DNA of 64,000 nt from Poa pratensis (lineage: Eukaryota; Streptophyta; Magnoliopsida; Poales; Poaceae), in assembly GCA_947311845.1 (NCBI GenBank), contig CAMZMU010000041.1, positions 110,846,193 to 110,910,192 on the forward strand, written 5' to 3'. The notes below the pieces were generated by a model. It was not told the DNA's origin and made no database searches. It was given only the letters and a program-made list of their open reading frames with translations. Shown here piece by piece: positions 22,541-33,292 of the stretch. Position 1 is the first letter of the stretch, and each line of letters opens with the position of its first letter. The position numbers were made by a program, and so were the translations under genes.

Positions 22541-22747
22541 GAAACCACCAAGGTCGGGCAGACAGACTAGCCGTCCCCTTGATCAGCCCGAGTAGGACGA
22601 GGGAAGAGGGAGACACGGAGGCTCAGATCGTGGGGAACTGGAGATCCTCTCGCCGGAGATCGTAGCGCTCGCCGCCGTAGTCGTGCAAACCCTAGTCGCC
22701 TGTCGCGAGAGCGAGGGCGAAGAGGTATGGGGTGCCTCGGTTTTCTT

Positions 22748-23153
22748 TTCTGTCAACCGGATCATAAGGCAATTCATCTAAATCAATTTCTCTCTGATTA
22801 GAGGGCTTTGGGAGACTAGCTGTATCAACGTCTGATTGCTTGCGTCTAAGAGCTGGCGTTGAAGTGCCTTCAACATTAGCTGAATCTTCCGATCAGTTTC
22901 TTTTTTTTTTGCAAAATACCGCTCCATGACCTAGATGAATCAGTACTTGCACAAACCACAAGACGGAAAGGATTTTCTTAATTTGTACCTGTCGCGTTGT
23001 GGCTGCCGGCCGCCGGCGTCCAGTCGACGAGTGACGGAGAGAGACGAGCAGCAGTTTTAGATTTTGGTGTTGCGGCGCCGTGGTACATGAACAAGTCAAG
23101 CGCCGAGCGAGAACTAAACCTGCTACTTGCGTCTTGTATAGCCATACACATCT
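22748..23153. repeat. right copy of ~405-bp direct repeat flanking the LINE
   Basis: Near-identical to 16611-17014; see that entry. Beyond 23153 the sequence agattgattg continues as unduplicated flank, showing where the original target was cut. Confidence 0.9.
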
Positions 23154-23156
23154 AGA

Positions 23157-25620
23157 TTGATTGTTTTTACTTGTGGGTTGTGGGCTATTAGCTGAACTAA
23201 TACAACTTTTAACAGGTTGTATGGGCTAAACCCCTTCCAATTGGCCCAACTAGGGAGTCAATGGGTTCAAGCGTTGTTTTTCGTTGCAACCGGTGGGATT
23301 CGAACCTGAGACGCCCAGCTTAGCTGAGACCGTGCACGACCAGTGTGCTACGCTCACAATTGTGTCAATACTACTTTATGGTTCTATTTATTTGTTTACT
23401 GTTCTCGGTTTTCCTTTTTTTTCTATTCCAGTTTCTTTTTTCTATTCTGTTTTATTTTTTATTTCTTTCTTTCTTGTTTCTTTTTTCCGTTTCATTATTT
23501 ATTTTTAGTATTCTTTCTCTTTCTTTGAAATTATTCGTTTTTCATATTTTTCAAAATCTGAACCATTTTTGTTTTTTTCTGAGCTATAAATGAACCACTT
23601 TAAAAAATAGAACCATTTTAAAATTTGGAAATGAACACTTTTTAAAATCTGAACCATTTTTTAATTGGAAATATTTTTAAATTTGAAACAATTTTCAAAA
23701 TTGGAACCATTTTAAATTTGAAATCATTTTTCAAATTTAGAACCATTTTTAAAATCCGAACCATTTTTTAAATTGGAAACATTTTTAAATTTTGAACCAT
23801 TTTTAAATTTGGACCATTTTTCAAATTTGAAACCATTTTTAAAATCTGAACCAAATTTTGGAGCCATTTCAAATTTGGAACTATTTTTGAAATTGGAACC
23901 ATTTTAAAATTTGGAACCATTTTCAAAATCTGAACCATTTTAATTTTGGAACCATTTTCAAATTTGGAACCATTTTAATTTTGGAACCATTTTTCAAATT
24001 TGGAACCATTTTCGAAATTGGAACGATTTTAATTTTGGAACCAATTTCAAGTTTGGAACCATTTTTCAAATCTGTACCATTTTCAAATGTGGAACCTTGG
24101 AACCATTTTTGAAATTGGAACCGTTTTAATTTTGGAACCATTTTAAAATTTGGAATCATTTTCGAAATTGGAACCATTTTTAAATTTGGAACCATTTTTT
24201 AAATCTGAACCAAATTTTGGAACCATTTTCAAAATGAACACTTTTTAATAGCTGAACCATTTTTTGAATTTGGAACCATTTTTCAAATTTGGAACCATTT
24301 TCGAAATTGGAACCATTTTTTAATTTGAAACCATTTTAAAATTTGGAACCATTTTAAAATCTGAACCATTTTAATTTTGGAACCATATTCAAATTTGGAA
24401 CCATTTTCGAAATTGGAACCATTTTTCAAAATTGGAACCATTTTAATTTTGGAACCATTTTTAAATTTGGAACCATTTTCAAAATTGGAACCATTTTAAT
24501 TTTGGAACCATTTTCAAATTTGGAATCATTTTTCAAATCTGAAGCATTTTCAAATTTGGAACCTTGGAACCATTTTTGAAATTGGAACCATTTTAATTTC
24601 AGAACCATTTTAAAATTTGGAACCATTTTCAAATTTGGAACCATTTTTCAAATCTGAGGCATTTTCAAATTTGGAACCTTGGAACCATTTTTGAAATTGG
24701 AACCATTTTAATTTCAGAACCATTTTAAAATTTGGAACCATTTTCAAATTTGGAACCATTTTTTAAATCTAAACCATATTCGAAATTGGAACCATTTTAG
24801 TTTGGGAACCATTTCACTACTATTTTTGGTTCACCCGATTTCCTGTTCCGTTTTCACTTTGTTAATTCCATTTTTGTTTAATATTGTTACGGTTCACCCA
24901 ATTAGTTCACCCGAATTTTTTGTTTATTTTGATTCACATTATTTATTTTTCTGTCCATTTACGGTAAATTATAAGTTTACGTGATTTTTAAATTATGAGA
25001 TTTTTTTGGGATTCATTTTAAAAACTAGTCCACTGCAATTAAACTAGTTTAATTCATTTCTCCTCGAGTTTCTTTTTTTTCCTTTTCATAACACATCTCC
25101 AGCAAAACATTTGTATAGTAGGAAAAAACAAACGAGTGGTAATGCACCAACGAGTGGTAACGAACAAACGAGCGAATAAATTGACAGATGGATGAAAAGG
25201 AATAATTTAACCAAAATATCGGTCAACCAAAAATAAGATTTAACCAAAAATACCGGTGAACCGAAAAGGAACAAATATTTGGGTGAAGTGAACCAAAAAA
25301 TAGATGGATGTGTTGAAAAAATGTTCAATGGCCGCGGTCCAAAAGATTTTATTCATGTGTTACCAAAAAATTTAAAATGCAAAAAAAAGAAAAATAAAAA
25401 GAAAGAAAATGAGTAAAATAAAATAGTACAGAAAAAAGAAGCAAAAAAGGAAACAGAGAAAAAAGAAAATATAAAGCAAAAAAAAAAGAAGAAGAATGGA
25501 AAACGGAAAAAAGGAAACATTTCTGTAGTAGTGCTTTGTTTATATAATAATATGGTATGAAAAAAGGAAATGCGTGAAATAAATTACCGGCTGTTACCAT
25601 ATTTCCTTTATTCGTGCGTA
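23157..25620. repeat. second AT-rich element with tRNA-like head and GGAACCATTTT-type tract
   Basis: Same order of parts as 13541-15271: GC-richer start with a tRNA-like segment (23282-23352), pyrimidine tract (23390-23540), then about 1.3 kb (23540-24830) of degenerate units such as aatttggaaccattttaaa in a single orientation. From about 25370 to 25530 an A/G-rich tract is roughly the inverse of the left pyrimidine tract, so the element may fold back. No protein is encoded. Confidence 0.6.
23282..23352 (-). other. tRNA-like segment with perfect B box
   Basis: On the minus strand the block ends aggttcgaatccc (perfect Pol III B-box core GGTTCGAATCC), with tagcacactgg (A-box-like) about 40 bases upstream. 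The intervening cggtctcagctaagctgggc could form part of a tRNA-like fold. A related but more degenerate segment is at 13661-13735. Probably a relic or a promoter of the repeat family rather than a working tRNA gene. Confidence 0.4.
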
Positions 25621-26490
25621 TACACACGAACCACAGAAGGAAACTACCGAGCACCGAACGAACAAGGCAATGGGCGAAAAAATGAACGGGACTCAGAACG
25701 AGAATGTACGCGTCGCTTCTAACTGGGCTTTCTTGTATATTGGGCTTTCGTCGCGCGAGGGACTCTGCGGGCGAGTCGGACGTTACGTCTCGCAAAGAGC
25801 GATACGTTCCCTTTCGTTGGGTTCATGCCACATGCGTAGGTATATATGCTAGGTGATCAGCAAAAATCATTGGTGTCATGTGCACCCAATGGTTATACGC
25901 TGGCTCCGCCCCTGTAGCTGAGCATCGCTGCGGTCTGCTCCTTCCGCCCGCATCGGACCACGCGGGCCTGCGCCTCCCCGCCTCCTGCTCCCTCCGCCCG
26001 CATCAGCCGGCCGCCACGCACACCCGCCCACCCGTGCCTCCCGTCTGCGCCTCCTGCTCTGAGTCTCTCGCCTGCGCCTCCCGTCCCGCGCCGGCCTTGC
26101 TCCCGGCCGCCGCCATGTCGACCTGGGGACGAAGAACGACCGTCGGATGGCCGACGGCGCCGCTGCTCACTGCGCCTATCACGCACGCCGAAATCTGGGC
26201 GGTGCGGCGGAAGTTGGCGGGATTCCGGTGAGATTCCGGCGGAAGCTCACCGGCGGGTGCGGAATGTTCAGCCAGCCAACGCCTCGCGCGGTATACAGTC
26301 CCCCTTCGGTTCGGCCGCGAAAACATCGTATTCACTGTTCTGCGGGCCGAATTCACATGCCCCTCAAAATCGTTTACGGGTTGGCAGCTTTTAAGGGTTC
26401 TGCTATTGCCGTTTTTAAAGTTCTGAAACCATTTACGACGGTTAATTTAAAGTTCTGTGGCTTTTAAGGGTTCGGCTAGAGATGCTCTTA

Positions 26491-27722
26491 GCTAGTCAAT
26501 ATAAAGGCTAGAAGTTTTATACTCCCTCGGTTCCAAATTAATAGTATAACTTTGTACTAAATCTATGTCACTTAATTTGGTACGGGGAAGTATACAGTAC
26601 CTCGAGGGGTGAGAAAATGGAATCTCGGAGATATCGGAATTCCTCAAACATATGATGTTACCGCATACCGCCCTATTGTTGAACGACCAAGGTTAGTTTT
26701 CGCTGGACATATGCCACTGAATGAGCAAAGTGGTGAGCAAAACAGATTAGGAATTGGTGGCATGCTCCGGCCGCCGATAAATGTGATTAAGAAAGCAAAA
26801 TATTCAGTGACCTGAACTGCATATTTATGGTCCAAAACCGCTTCACAAAAAGCAGGGGAGTATAATGTTGTTATCTACAGGAATGGTGTTGGATAGTGAA
26901 TCAATGGTCCAGCCCACATGTATCATCATCACTAACTAGTCCATCAATGGTCCAGCCCACATGTATCATCAACACTAACTAGTCCATCAATGTTCCGGTG
27001 TTAACACCTTTTAAAAATGGTTGAAACTTTATCTTTTGATTGGGATTAAATCAGGGGAAAAAACCACATATAATGTACAACTCAAATAGTAGAAAAAAAA
27101 ACTCTGGTGAGTATGATGGAGTGAGATTCGAGATTTTTTTTTTCATGTTCAAAAGGCAGCAGGAGCTCTACCAACTAACATAAGGAGAATAAGAGCTTTA
27201 TTTACAAATAAATTTCAAAAACCACCATAATTGGGGAGATGTTGACAAAGACCCAGCAAAGTGGATTTGTTTAATTGAAGTGTTGATAATATTTCTCCGG
27301 TCGTGCTGATTTTTTTTTTGCAATTATTATCTCTTTATGTATAGATTCCCAAGGGCACGACACGGTCTTGGGCCTCTTTTGTTCAAATGAATTTCATATG
27401 ATTCGATTTGTTACAAAATTTTCCCATATAGTCTGGGTTGTTTGCAGGATTAGAAACCATAAGAATTTCTCGACATCAAGGCAAGGCGAAGTGGTAGTGG
27501 AGGCAATTGTGGCATCCATTCTAGACTGTCATTCCAAAGCCGACAAATGAAGTCAACAGGTCAACCACACATGGCTACATTGCATATGCTATAAATAAAT
27601 CTAAGCAAAGAACGAAGTAAATTCTTGCATTTAATTCTTCCTCTAAATGATGTTGGTGTTGATAAGTGCAAAACAGCCAGCAAATGTAGAGGCCAGTGCA
27701 GCGCGGGAGGTAGAAATTGATA
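26491..27722. other. end of copy B and adjoining intergenic DNA, no gene
   Basis: 26491-26854 aligns with 10690-11048. Beyond this lies a 44-bp local repeat (gtccagcccacatgtatcatc at about 26909 and 26949) and AT-rich sequence without recognisable genes. Confidence 0.6.
26522..26590. mobile_element. Stowaway MITE relic (copy B)
   Basis: Ends ctccctcggttcc and ggtacggggaag, flanked by TA on both sides. Counterpart of 10722-10805; shorter by an internal deletion. Confidence 0.65.
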
Positions 27723-27873
27723 CTACATTCGTCCCAAAAAAAAAAGATGTTTAGTTATTTTTGATTTGGATGTAGCTAGACACGTTTTAATGTGTATATT
27801 CACTCATTTCAATCCAAATTATGTAGTCCGTACTAAAATTTCTAAAACATCTTATAATTTGGAACATAGGGAG
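27723..27873. mobile_element. Stowaway MITE
   Basis: About 151 bp, flanked by TA (27721-27722, 27874-27875), with ends ctacattcgtccc and ggaacatagggag matching degenerate Stowaway terminal repeats. Confidence 0.7.
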
Positions 27874-28043
27874 TAGGATTGTAAGGGGAGGAAAAAGAAA
27901 AAACCTCTCTCATCTTTCAACTCCTTTATTCAGCTATAAGTGGTACCAAACCACATGGTTGGAACATGGAATTGGATGTTATTCCAACCTCAGGCATTAA
28001 GGATTCGAGGGAACCTATTCAATGGTCGGTCAACTTGTGCAAA

Positions 28044-29071
28044 AACAGTAACTTGAGAGTCGTCTTCAGAGTTCCGGGCCAATCTGACGCCCTTCTTGTC
28101 GGCGATGCCGGTCAGAAGTGGCTTAAGAGCGGCGCCGGTGTTAGGTCTGTAGATAGTAGTTGCTCTAGTAGTTGTAGTTCAGCTAGGAGGTGCTATATGC
28201 CGTCTTGTAGTAGAGCTCCGGATTTCTTCGACCAAATCCGGCGTGTGTTGTTGATCTGCTTCGTCGCTGGGGTGCTCCTGCAGCTGGCGATTGGGTGGAT
28301 CTCGGAGATCTCCGAAAATGAGGTCGATTTGCGAAGGTTTTTTGCTCTGCTTCTTGGCCGCAGGGTAGAGCAAGTCGTGGAGATGAATTTCCTCATGCCT
28401 CCGAGGTGGACGGATGGTGGAACTGCTGCATCTGCGCCAGCCTTCTTCAATAAGCGCCTAAAGGTAGGGGATTTCCTCTTCCTCTGCTTCTTTTTTTGCG
28501 GGTATGTTCCTTCCGGCCGGCCGTGGTGGCGAGGGGAAGGATTGCGGAGTCGCGGAGAAGCACGGACCTGGAGTTGCCTGCGGTTGCTGTGCTGATCTCG
28601 GGAGGAAGTTGTCTCCCCATCTGCTGGCTGAAGGACGGCCATACTTGAGCTCAATCTCGTCGGCCTTTGACGCGGAGCGACGCCACTTGCCACAAGCTGG
28701 CGATGGATGGGCGGTCCCTACTGTGTCGGCGACTGTTCTGGCCGAAAGACAGCCTGATGTGGCTCAGCTCGGTGCTGGCCACTTTCTTCTACCTCTAGGC
28801 ATCATGCCGTTCTGGAGGCCCTGGTGCTCGTCTGTCGTGGCTGCATGCCATGGCGCCCTTGTCGTCCCAAGTGGTTCCGTCCCCGGCGACGGCGAGGTTG
28901 ACATCGAGCTTTCTGAAGGATCTGCTCGCGTTCCCAAATTTGGATTAGTGGTCCTTCCTGCAATTGTTTAGGGACCAGTCTGTAATTTGCTTTTCACTAT
29001 GGGTCCTTTTGTAAACCGCTGTGTAACCCTTGCCTTATATTAATATAGCGTCTTTTATGTTCAAAAAAAAA
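28044..29071 (+). mobile_element. poly-A retroposon of unknown source
   Basis: About 1 kb ending in an A-run (29063-29071) and flanked by a perfect 12-bp duplication aacttgtgcaaa (28032-28043, 29072-29083), so it was inserted by target-primed reverse transcription. Its tail (gtaacccttgccttatatta, atatagcgtctttt) resembles LINE 3' ends. The body has a partial open frame (about 28180-28595) with no recognised domain. It could be a 5'-truncated LINE or a processed copy of a host transcript. Confidence 0.6.
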
Positions 29072-29681
29072 AACTTGTGCAAATAGTAGTCTGGCCATTG
29101 AAGAGTACAGCAGCAAAACTTTTTTTTTTGAAATAACAGCAGCAAAACTCGACGCGGGGAAGAAGGAGCAGACGTGAAGCGAAGAAACAGGAGTGCATGT
29201 GCATGGTTAGAAAGTCGTAAGCATAATCGCAAAAAAAGAAAGTCGTAAGCATGAACGAGTTGCTGGATTGAAACGAGGACAACTAGTCTAGTCAGTTGTC
29301 CAGTGGGATTAGCAATAGGTGATACGCATCTGAGTCATCGATCATCTCCATTATCAGATCAGATCAGATCAGAATCGAATCGAATGATCTGCTAATTAAA
29401 GAAGCAGGGCAAATTGAAAAAAAAGATGAGACAAATACGGAGCTAAATTAAACGGCAGAGGGTTCATTCGAAAACCAAGAAAGAAGAAAAAACAGCAGAG
29501 AGGAGGAGGCAAAAGCTGCTCTTCTTTTGCTTTCCCCCCGTCGCGGCGCCAACTCCCTTTTTATTGGCCCGAATTCCATTATTCGCTCTGCATCTGCATC
29601 TGCCTCTGCCTCTGCGTGTGTTTGTGTGTGACAGTACCGGCACGGCACTTGCTTGCTGGTGGCATCCTCCGTCAGCGAAGC

Positions 29682-32600
29682 ATGGCGCCGGACCACGGCT
29701 CCAAGGTCGACATCTCCTTCGCCGGCCGCTTCACCGCCAGCGCCATCGCCGCCTGCTTCGCGGAGGTAGTACTAAACCCTAACCCCTCTTACTTCACTCG
29801 CTCCCTCCACGGATCTCTTCACCCAAACCCTCTTCCTAGTTTCCTCTTCCCGGGATGGGGAGATGGGATCACTGGTTGCCTTTTGTATTCCTTGCTGAAT
29901 CGCTCGATTTCGAATGCACGTCCCGGATCATGGATTTTGTCTCCTGAGTTTTTAATCTGATAATAATTTTCCCCTTCGCCAGATCACCACGATCCCCCTG
30001 GACACGGCCAAGGTCAGGCTGCAGCTGCAGAAGAAGGCCCTCGCCGGGGATCTCGCCGGGCCCAAGTACCGTGGCCTGCTCGGCACAGCCACCACCATCG
30101 CCAGGGAGGAAGGCGCCGCCGCGCTCTGGAAGGGCATCATCCCCGGCCTCCACCGCCAGTGCATCTACGGCGGCCTTCGCATTGGTCTCTATGAGCCCGT
30201 ACGCTTCCTCTTTAACTAACCCCCTTTCGATGCGTTGTATTCCATTTCGTGTCCAAGTCCTTGTTGGGCAACAGTGAACTTGACTGGATTCTTGTGCCTG
30301 ACCACCTTCAGGTCAAATCCTTCTATGTTGGCGAAAACCATGTTGGGGATGTGCCTTTGCTGAAGAAGATAGCTGCTGGCTTCACCACTGGTACCCTCAT
30401 GGCCTCATCTTATTCATATGATCCTCACTCAGTTCTTCATTCCAAGTGAAATGATATATGAAGTTTAATTGGTGTGAGTGACGTGCATCAGGGGCCCTTG
30501 CAATCGCTGTGGCCAACCCCACTGACCTTGTCAAGGTCAGGCTTCAGTCCGAGGGGAAGCTTGCGCCTGGCGTGCCGCGCCGCTATACTGGTGCAATGAA
30601 TGCTTATTCCACGATCGTTAGGCAGGTCAGTTTCTTCTGCTCTTGTACGGTCATCTATATGCGAACCGTTGTATATTTCCTGAATTGCTTGCCTCACATC
30701 TGTTGTATCATCTTCAGGAGGGGGTTCGTGCTTTGTGGACTGGCATCGGTCCCAACATTGCCCGTAACGCCATCATAAACGCTGCCGAGTTGGCCAGTTA
30801 TGATCAAGTGAAGCAGGTGTGCTTCTTGTATGTTGTATCTTTTATTTTCTTCTCATTCTCGTGTAGATGCTAACTTGATATCCATCACGCAGTCCATTTT
30901 GAAGCTTCCTGGGTTTAAAGATGATGTGGTCACTCATATCTTGTCTGGTTTGGGCGCTGGCTTCTTTGCTGTCTGTGTTGGTTCTCCGGTCGATGTGGTA
31001 AGATCTCCTCCTTGGTCCTTGCTCAGTGATCAATTGTCCCTACTCTAGTGATCTACTATTGCAAATTAGTTATTGAGAGCGATGAGTTCATGGTGTATTT
31101 ACCCACTAGGTAGCAAATTAGTGTAAATTACTGGAATGTATAGTGGTATATAACAGTGTCATACACTATTCGGCTATTCCAGGTCTAAATAAAGATATTT
31201 CAGTTACAGTTTCATGACATATTCATGGTCTTTCCGGATGCTGTTCTCTTAGTCTGGTCTTTGTGAGATTATATTTCTGCAGATTTAACCCTCTGTTCTA
31301 ATGTGTGCATACATTGTCGTCATGCTACTTTGTCTGCACGGAAACTGTTCCTTTTTTCCCCTTCTATGGAACTCAGATGTTGGTGTTTCTTTGTACATTT
31401 ATGAAGCTTCTCCTTTTTGTGGCCATATCAAAGAAGTCTTTCATACCGAGTATTGATTAGTAATTGCTTTCTTAAGATATGTAGCTGTAGATGTTTTAGA
31501 CTGATAAAACACACCTTCTTGCAGGTTAAGTCAAGAATGATGGGTGACTCAGCCTACAACAGTACTATTGATTGTTTTGTGAAGACCTTGAAGAATGATG
31601 TATGTTCCACTCTGTTACTCTGTTCATGAATTTTGACTTTTGTGTTGGATTTAGATGAAGGATACTTATTTATAGCATGTCCTTTCAAACAAATCTTGCA
31701 TCTGGACCCCGTGGCAAAGCACATGCTCCCATTTTATAATGATATTTATGTATAGTCTAGTATGTATTTAGAATAGATAGTTCATTGGTTGCTTATGCAG
31801 CCTCTCTTGGAATTAGCTTACGTGAATGTTGTCATGATGAAATAGTGATTGTGGTACCTAAATGTTAACACTACCATCGGATCAACTGTGTTTTATCTCC
31901 TAGCAATCATGTAAATAGAAGTTTGATCGTGCCATCATGGTAAACAAAGAGTCGAACTGGATTGTTTATATGACATCATATACGGATATACCCATCCAAC
32001 TTCCTGTTCATGATAACCCATTGTGGGAACCATCTTTGTTGCATCTCATAACAACTCTGATCTAGATAAAAAATGGCATGGTTAGCTTAATCTGAAATGC
32101 ATCATATGTTTTTAGTGTTCTCTATTGTGTACCGAGTACACTTTCCAATCTTGCTTAAATATCTTCTAAACTGTGTTCCGTTAATGCTATACGGTTACAC
32201 CTAGTAATGTCTGCAAACCCAATACTATGGATATGTTCTAGGCTCCTAGGATCTGATTTATATGCTTGTTGCATCCAATGAAAGAAAGTCCAAGCAGGTT
32301 TCTAATCGATAGGATTTTGTGTGCAGGGACCTCTGGCGTTTTACAAAGGATTCCTTCCAAACTTTGCTAGACTGGGATCATGGAATGTGATTATGTTCTT
32401 GACACTGGAGCAGGTAGCCAAGCGCCTGAATTATACTCCCTCCATTCCAATGAATAAGGCTTTTTTTTTTTTGAAAAAGTCAAGATAAGTAAACTTTGAC
32501 CAAACTTTTTGAAAAAATTATCAACAACTATAATATTATATAGATATCATGTGAAAATATATTTCATGATGCATCTAACCATGTTTATTTTGTATTGTAC

Positions 32601-32793
32601 ATGTTCATAATTCCTTCAAAAAACTTGGTCAAACTTCACATAGTTTGACTTTTCAAAAATAATATAGGCCTTATTCATTGGAACGGAGGTAGTAACTATC
32701 ATCTATTAATGCATATTTTATCGACTGCATTAACCTTTTTTCTGTCTACCTGTACAGGTCCAGAAGGTCTTTGTGAGGAAGCCTGCGAATTAA
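29682..32793 (+). CDS. UCP: mitochondrial uncoupling protein / plant UCP-type carrier
   Basis: Nine exons: 29682-29765, 29983-30198, 30312-30390, 30492-30625, 30718-30816, 30893-30997, 31525-31599, 32327-32413, 32758-32793. They join to 304 codons with all GT-AG introns. The protein starts [20 protein letters not shown] and ends [11 protein letters not shown]. Three mitochondrial carrier repeats are clear: [10 protein letters not shown] (33-42), [10 protein letters not shown] (136-145) and PVDVVKSRMM (236-245), each followed downstream by the carrier helix pattern (for example GALWKG-type and YDQVKQ segments). Length and signature match plant uncoupling proteins of the inner membrane, which dissipate proton motive force or exchange dicarboxylates and aspartate. 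The start is supported by conserved N-terminal sequence and a GC-rich leader. The last intron carries a Stowaway MITE. No lesion is visible, so the gene is probably functional. Confidence 0.95.
32436..32692. mobile_element. Stowaway MITE in the last UCP intron
   Basis: 257 bp, flanked by TA on both sides, with ends ctccctccattcca and tggaacggaggtag. The subterminal regions (agtcaa...ctttgaccaaact / cttggtcaaacttcacatag) are inverted. It lies between exons 8 and 9 and leaves both splice sites intact. Confidence 0.85.
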
Positions 32794-33292
32794 AGATGAG
32801 ATGATATGATTCTTTTGCACTGGGTGGTATACAACAACGATGCGTGCATTTATTTTTCCTACAGAAGAAGTTAACCCTTGAGAATTGGGGAACAATGGAG
32901 AAATTTGACACCTCAACTGTGTGATACTGTAATAAATTTTGGTGGGTCTTGGCAGGACCCTGAACTAATTCTGAAGTAGTGAGGGGATCTCAATGTGGTT
33001 TTTAATCCGTGTTGGATGGAGGAACATTAGCTGTAGTAGATCTGGTTTGTCATGATAAGCCAGTAAGGCACAGTACATTTGCTTGATCTTTTACTTGTCG
33101 CCTGTCGGTGATGCCCTCTGTTGTCTTCACTTTTCTTGCAATGTTACAACTGAAATGCTTTCTTGGTAGTATGCTCAAAGTTGTAGGTACAAGAATGGCC
33201 CCCCATTGTCATACAGTAGATTTTATTGTCGTAGTCTCGTAGATTTCTATGTGTTGCTATTTGGAGCACAGTGGTCAACATTGACGGCAAAC

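Larger units (their letters stand above)
17015..22747 (-). mobile_element. full-length L1-clade LINE
   Basis: 5.7-kb element on the minus strand with ORF1 (nucleic-acid binding), ORF2 (endonuclease, reverse transcriptase, zinc-binding region, RNase H) and a 3' A-run (seen as T-run at about 17014-17023). The 5' end lies at about 22747 next to the right repeat. ORF2 has a frameshift and two in-frame stops, so it is inactive but recent enough to be read from end to end. Confidence 0.9.
16075..25914. mobile_element. hAT-like (TTF/ZMYM1-type) element nested in the Harbinger-like element
   Basis: The left end caggaagggcggatct and the right end agcctggc-like inverse (ctggctccgcccctg, 25900-25914) are imperfect inverted repeats of the CAGGGGCGGA type common to hAT elements. 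Subterminal sequences also match in inverse (attttggtcaatgggttcac against cattgggtgcacatgacacc). It contains a fragment of a TTF-type transposase-like gene at 16385-16700. I do not see an 8-bp target-site duplication, so the exact limits are uncertain. Confidence 0.55.
15782..26487. mobile_element. Harbinger-like element, greatly expanded by nested insertions
   Basis: Left end gagcatctctagc and right end gctagagatgctc are perfect 13-bp inverted repeats, extending imperfectly inward (cagaaatcttaaa against ccgaacccttaaa). The flanks are tta on both sides (15779-15781, 26488-26490), the 3-bp duplication of PIF/Harbinger-type elements; the empty site in copy A has a single tta. No Harbinger transposase is recognisable. 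Almost all of the length comes from elements inserted inside it. Confidence 0.75.
11049..26854. repeat. tandem duplication, copy B, expanded by three insertions
   Basis: Aligns collinearly with copy A but is broken by inserts at 11504-13411, 13541-15271 and 15782-26487, none of which is in copy A. The far end matches the end of copy A up to cttcacaaaaagca (26841-26854), after which the sequence continues as the original flank. The short shared aaaaagca/aacaagca at the junction is microhomology between exon and flank. Confidence 0.85.

Noticed and set aside
23282..23352. Functional tRNA gene
   Set aside because: A and B boxes are present but the fold was not verified and the segment is embedded in a repeat family with a degenerate relative; kept only as tRNA-like.
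16067..25922. 8-bp target-site duplication for the hAT-like element at 16075-25914
   Set aside because: aggccggc on the left and tagctgag on the right do not match, so I report only the imperfect inverted repeats.
27966..28595. 209-codon frame in the poly-A retroposon as a host gene
   Set aside because: The frame crosses the insertion boundary at 28044 and has no recognised domain; flanking 12-bp duplication shows it is part of an insertion.
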